The notes below the pieces were generated by a model that was given only the letters and a program-made list of their open reading frames with translations, made no database searches and was not told where the DNA came from. Below, in pieces: positions 5,540-5,965 of a stretch of 5,965 nt of DNA (positions within the stretch are counted from its first letter, which is position 1; every line of letters begins with the position of its first letter). The position numbers were made by a program, and so were the translations under genes. The stretch covers positions 1 to 5,965 of the forward strand of contig JAQGOI010000338.1 of NCBI GenBank assembly GCA_028293685.1, written 5' to 3'. The DNA comes from Lysobacteraceae bacterium. GTDB taxonomy: Bacteria > Pseudomonadota > Gammaproteobacteria > Xanthomonadales > Xanthomonadaceae.

Positions 5540-5965
5540 ATGTTCAAACCCATTCCTGTCGCCATCGGCTTGCGCTACCTGCGCGCAAAACGCCGTAATG
5601 GATTCATTTCGTTCATCTCGATGGCGTCCATCCTGGGGATCGCGATTGGCGTGGCTGCCCTGATCACGACCCTTGCGGTGATGAGTGGATTCCAGCGTGA
5701 GATCCGCGATCGCATGCTGCAGATGGCCGCGCACGCGACGGTCAGCGCGGACGGTGACGTCATGCAGAACTGGCGGCAGGCCGTTGCCGAGGCCCACCGC
5801 GACCCGCGCGTGGCCGGAGCTGCGCCATATATCGAAACCCAGGCGTTGCTGAGCGGCGTGCGTCGCCAGCCGGCTGTCGTTCGCGGTGTGGCTCCGACCG
5901 AGGAAGACAAGGTTTCGGTTCTGGCGCAAAAAATGGTGCAGGGCCGACTGACGGAATTGACGCCA
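5540..5965 (+). CDS. lolC: LolC/LolE-family lipoprotein-releasing ABC transporter permease, N-terminal part (3' truncated by window)
   Basis: An open frame runs from ATG 5540 to the window end, giving 142 residues; the full family is about 410-415 aa. The N-terminus MFKPIPVAIGLRYLRAKRRNGFISFISMASILGIAIGVAALI is the classic LolC/LolE opening: a short cytoplasmic GLRYLRAKRR segment, then the first transmembrane helix at about 23-48, followed by VMSGFQREIRDRMLQM leading into the periplasmic domain. These permeases work with LolD ATPase to extract mature lipoproteins from the inner membrane and hand them to LolA. LolC and LolE cannot be firmly separated from the N-terminus alone. The first gene of such an operon is usually named lolC. 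It starts 24 bases after ygfX with no strong ribosome site. A relation to succinate dehydrogenase is not expected. Confidence 0.88.
   Translation, partial: MFKPIPVAIGLRYLRAKRRNGFISFISMASILGIAIGVAALITTLAVMSGFQREIRDRMLQMAAHATVSADGDVMQNWRQAVAEAHRDPRVAGAAPYIETQALLSGVRRQPAVVRGVAPTEEDKVSVLAQKMVQGRLTELTP

Overview
The window is a high-GC, gene-dense chromosomal segment that reads as a gammaproteobacterium of the Lysobacterales (Xanthomonadales) type. The reasons are protein style, gene content and a run of GAATCGG-like heptads between genes. This placement comes from recognising families by eye, not from a search. The central feature is a complete succinate dehydrogenase (respiratory complex II) locus together with its maturation factors.

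Layout. Positions 1-180 hold the C-terminal end of a thiamine-diphosphate 2-oxoacid dehydrogenase E1 beta/transketolase-like gene on the + strand. It converges on ygfZ (213-1085, - strand), a folate-binding Fe-S-cluster maturation protein. Thirty-nine bases from the ygfZ start, a divergent + strand gene series begins: a 53-aa SdhAF4/DUF1674 protein (1125-1286), sdhC (1333-1722), sdhD (1719-2159), sdhA (2170-3960), sdhB (4067-4855), sdhE (4867-5115), ygfX (about 5078-5515) and the 5' part of lolC (5540 to the window edge). Gaps are short or negative except for 106 bases between sdhA and sdhB, which hold an inverted pair of heptad repeats. No intergenic stretch reaches 300 bases.

How the genes work together. 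SdhA (FAD flavoprotein) and SdhB (three Fe-S clusters) form the catalytic arm, anchored by SdhC and SdhD, which carry heme b and the quinone site. SdhE promotes covalent FAD attachment to SdhA. SdhAF4 in eukaryotes binds flavinylated SDHA and helps it join SDHB. YgfZ supports Fe-S proteins. Thus two factors acting on SdhA flank the structural genes, and a Fe-S helper is divergent beside them. LolC starts an unrelated lipoprotein-export locus.

The most striking observation is an in-frame TGA at 3268-3270 in sdhA, just after the conserved [10 protein letters not shown] active-site segment. The frame continues undamaged for another 229 codons to the normal PPKPRVY C-terminus. Either the organism carries a recent nonsense lesion in a core respiratory gene, or this is a sequence/assembly error. 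Recoding seems unlikely. The second notable item is the 53-aa SdhAF4-like gene, short enough to be missed by length-filtered gene calling. I do not see a wholly novel system here.
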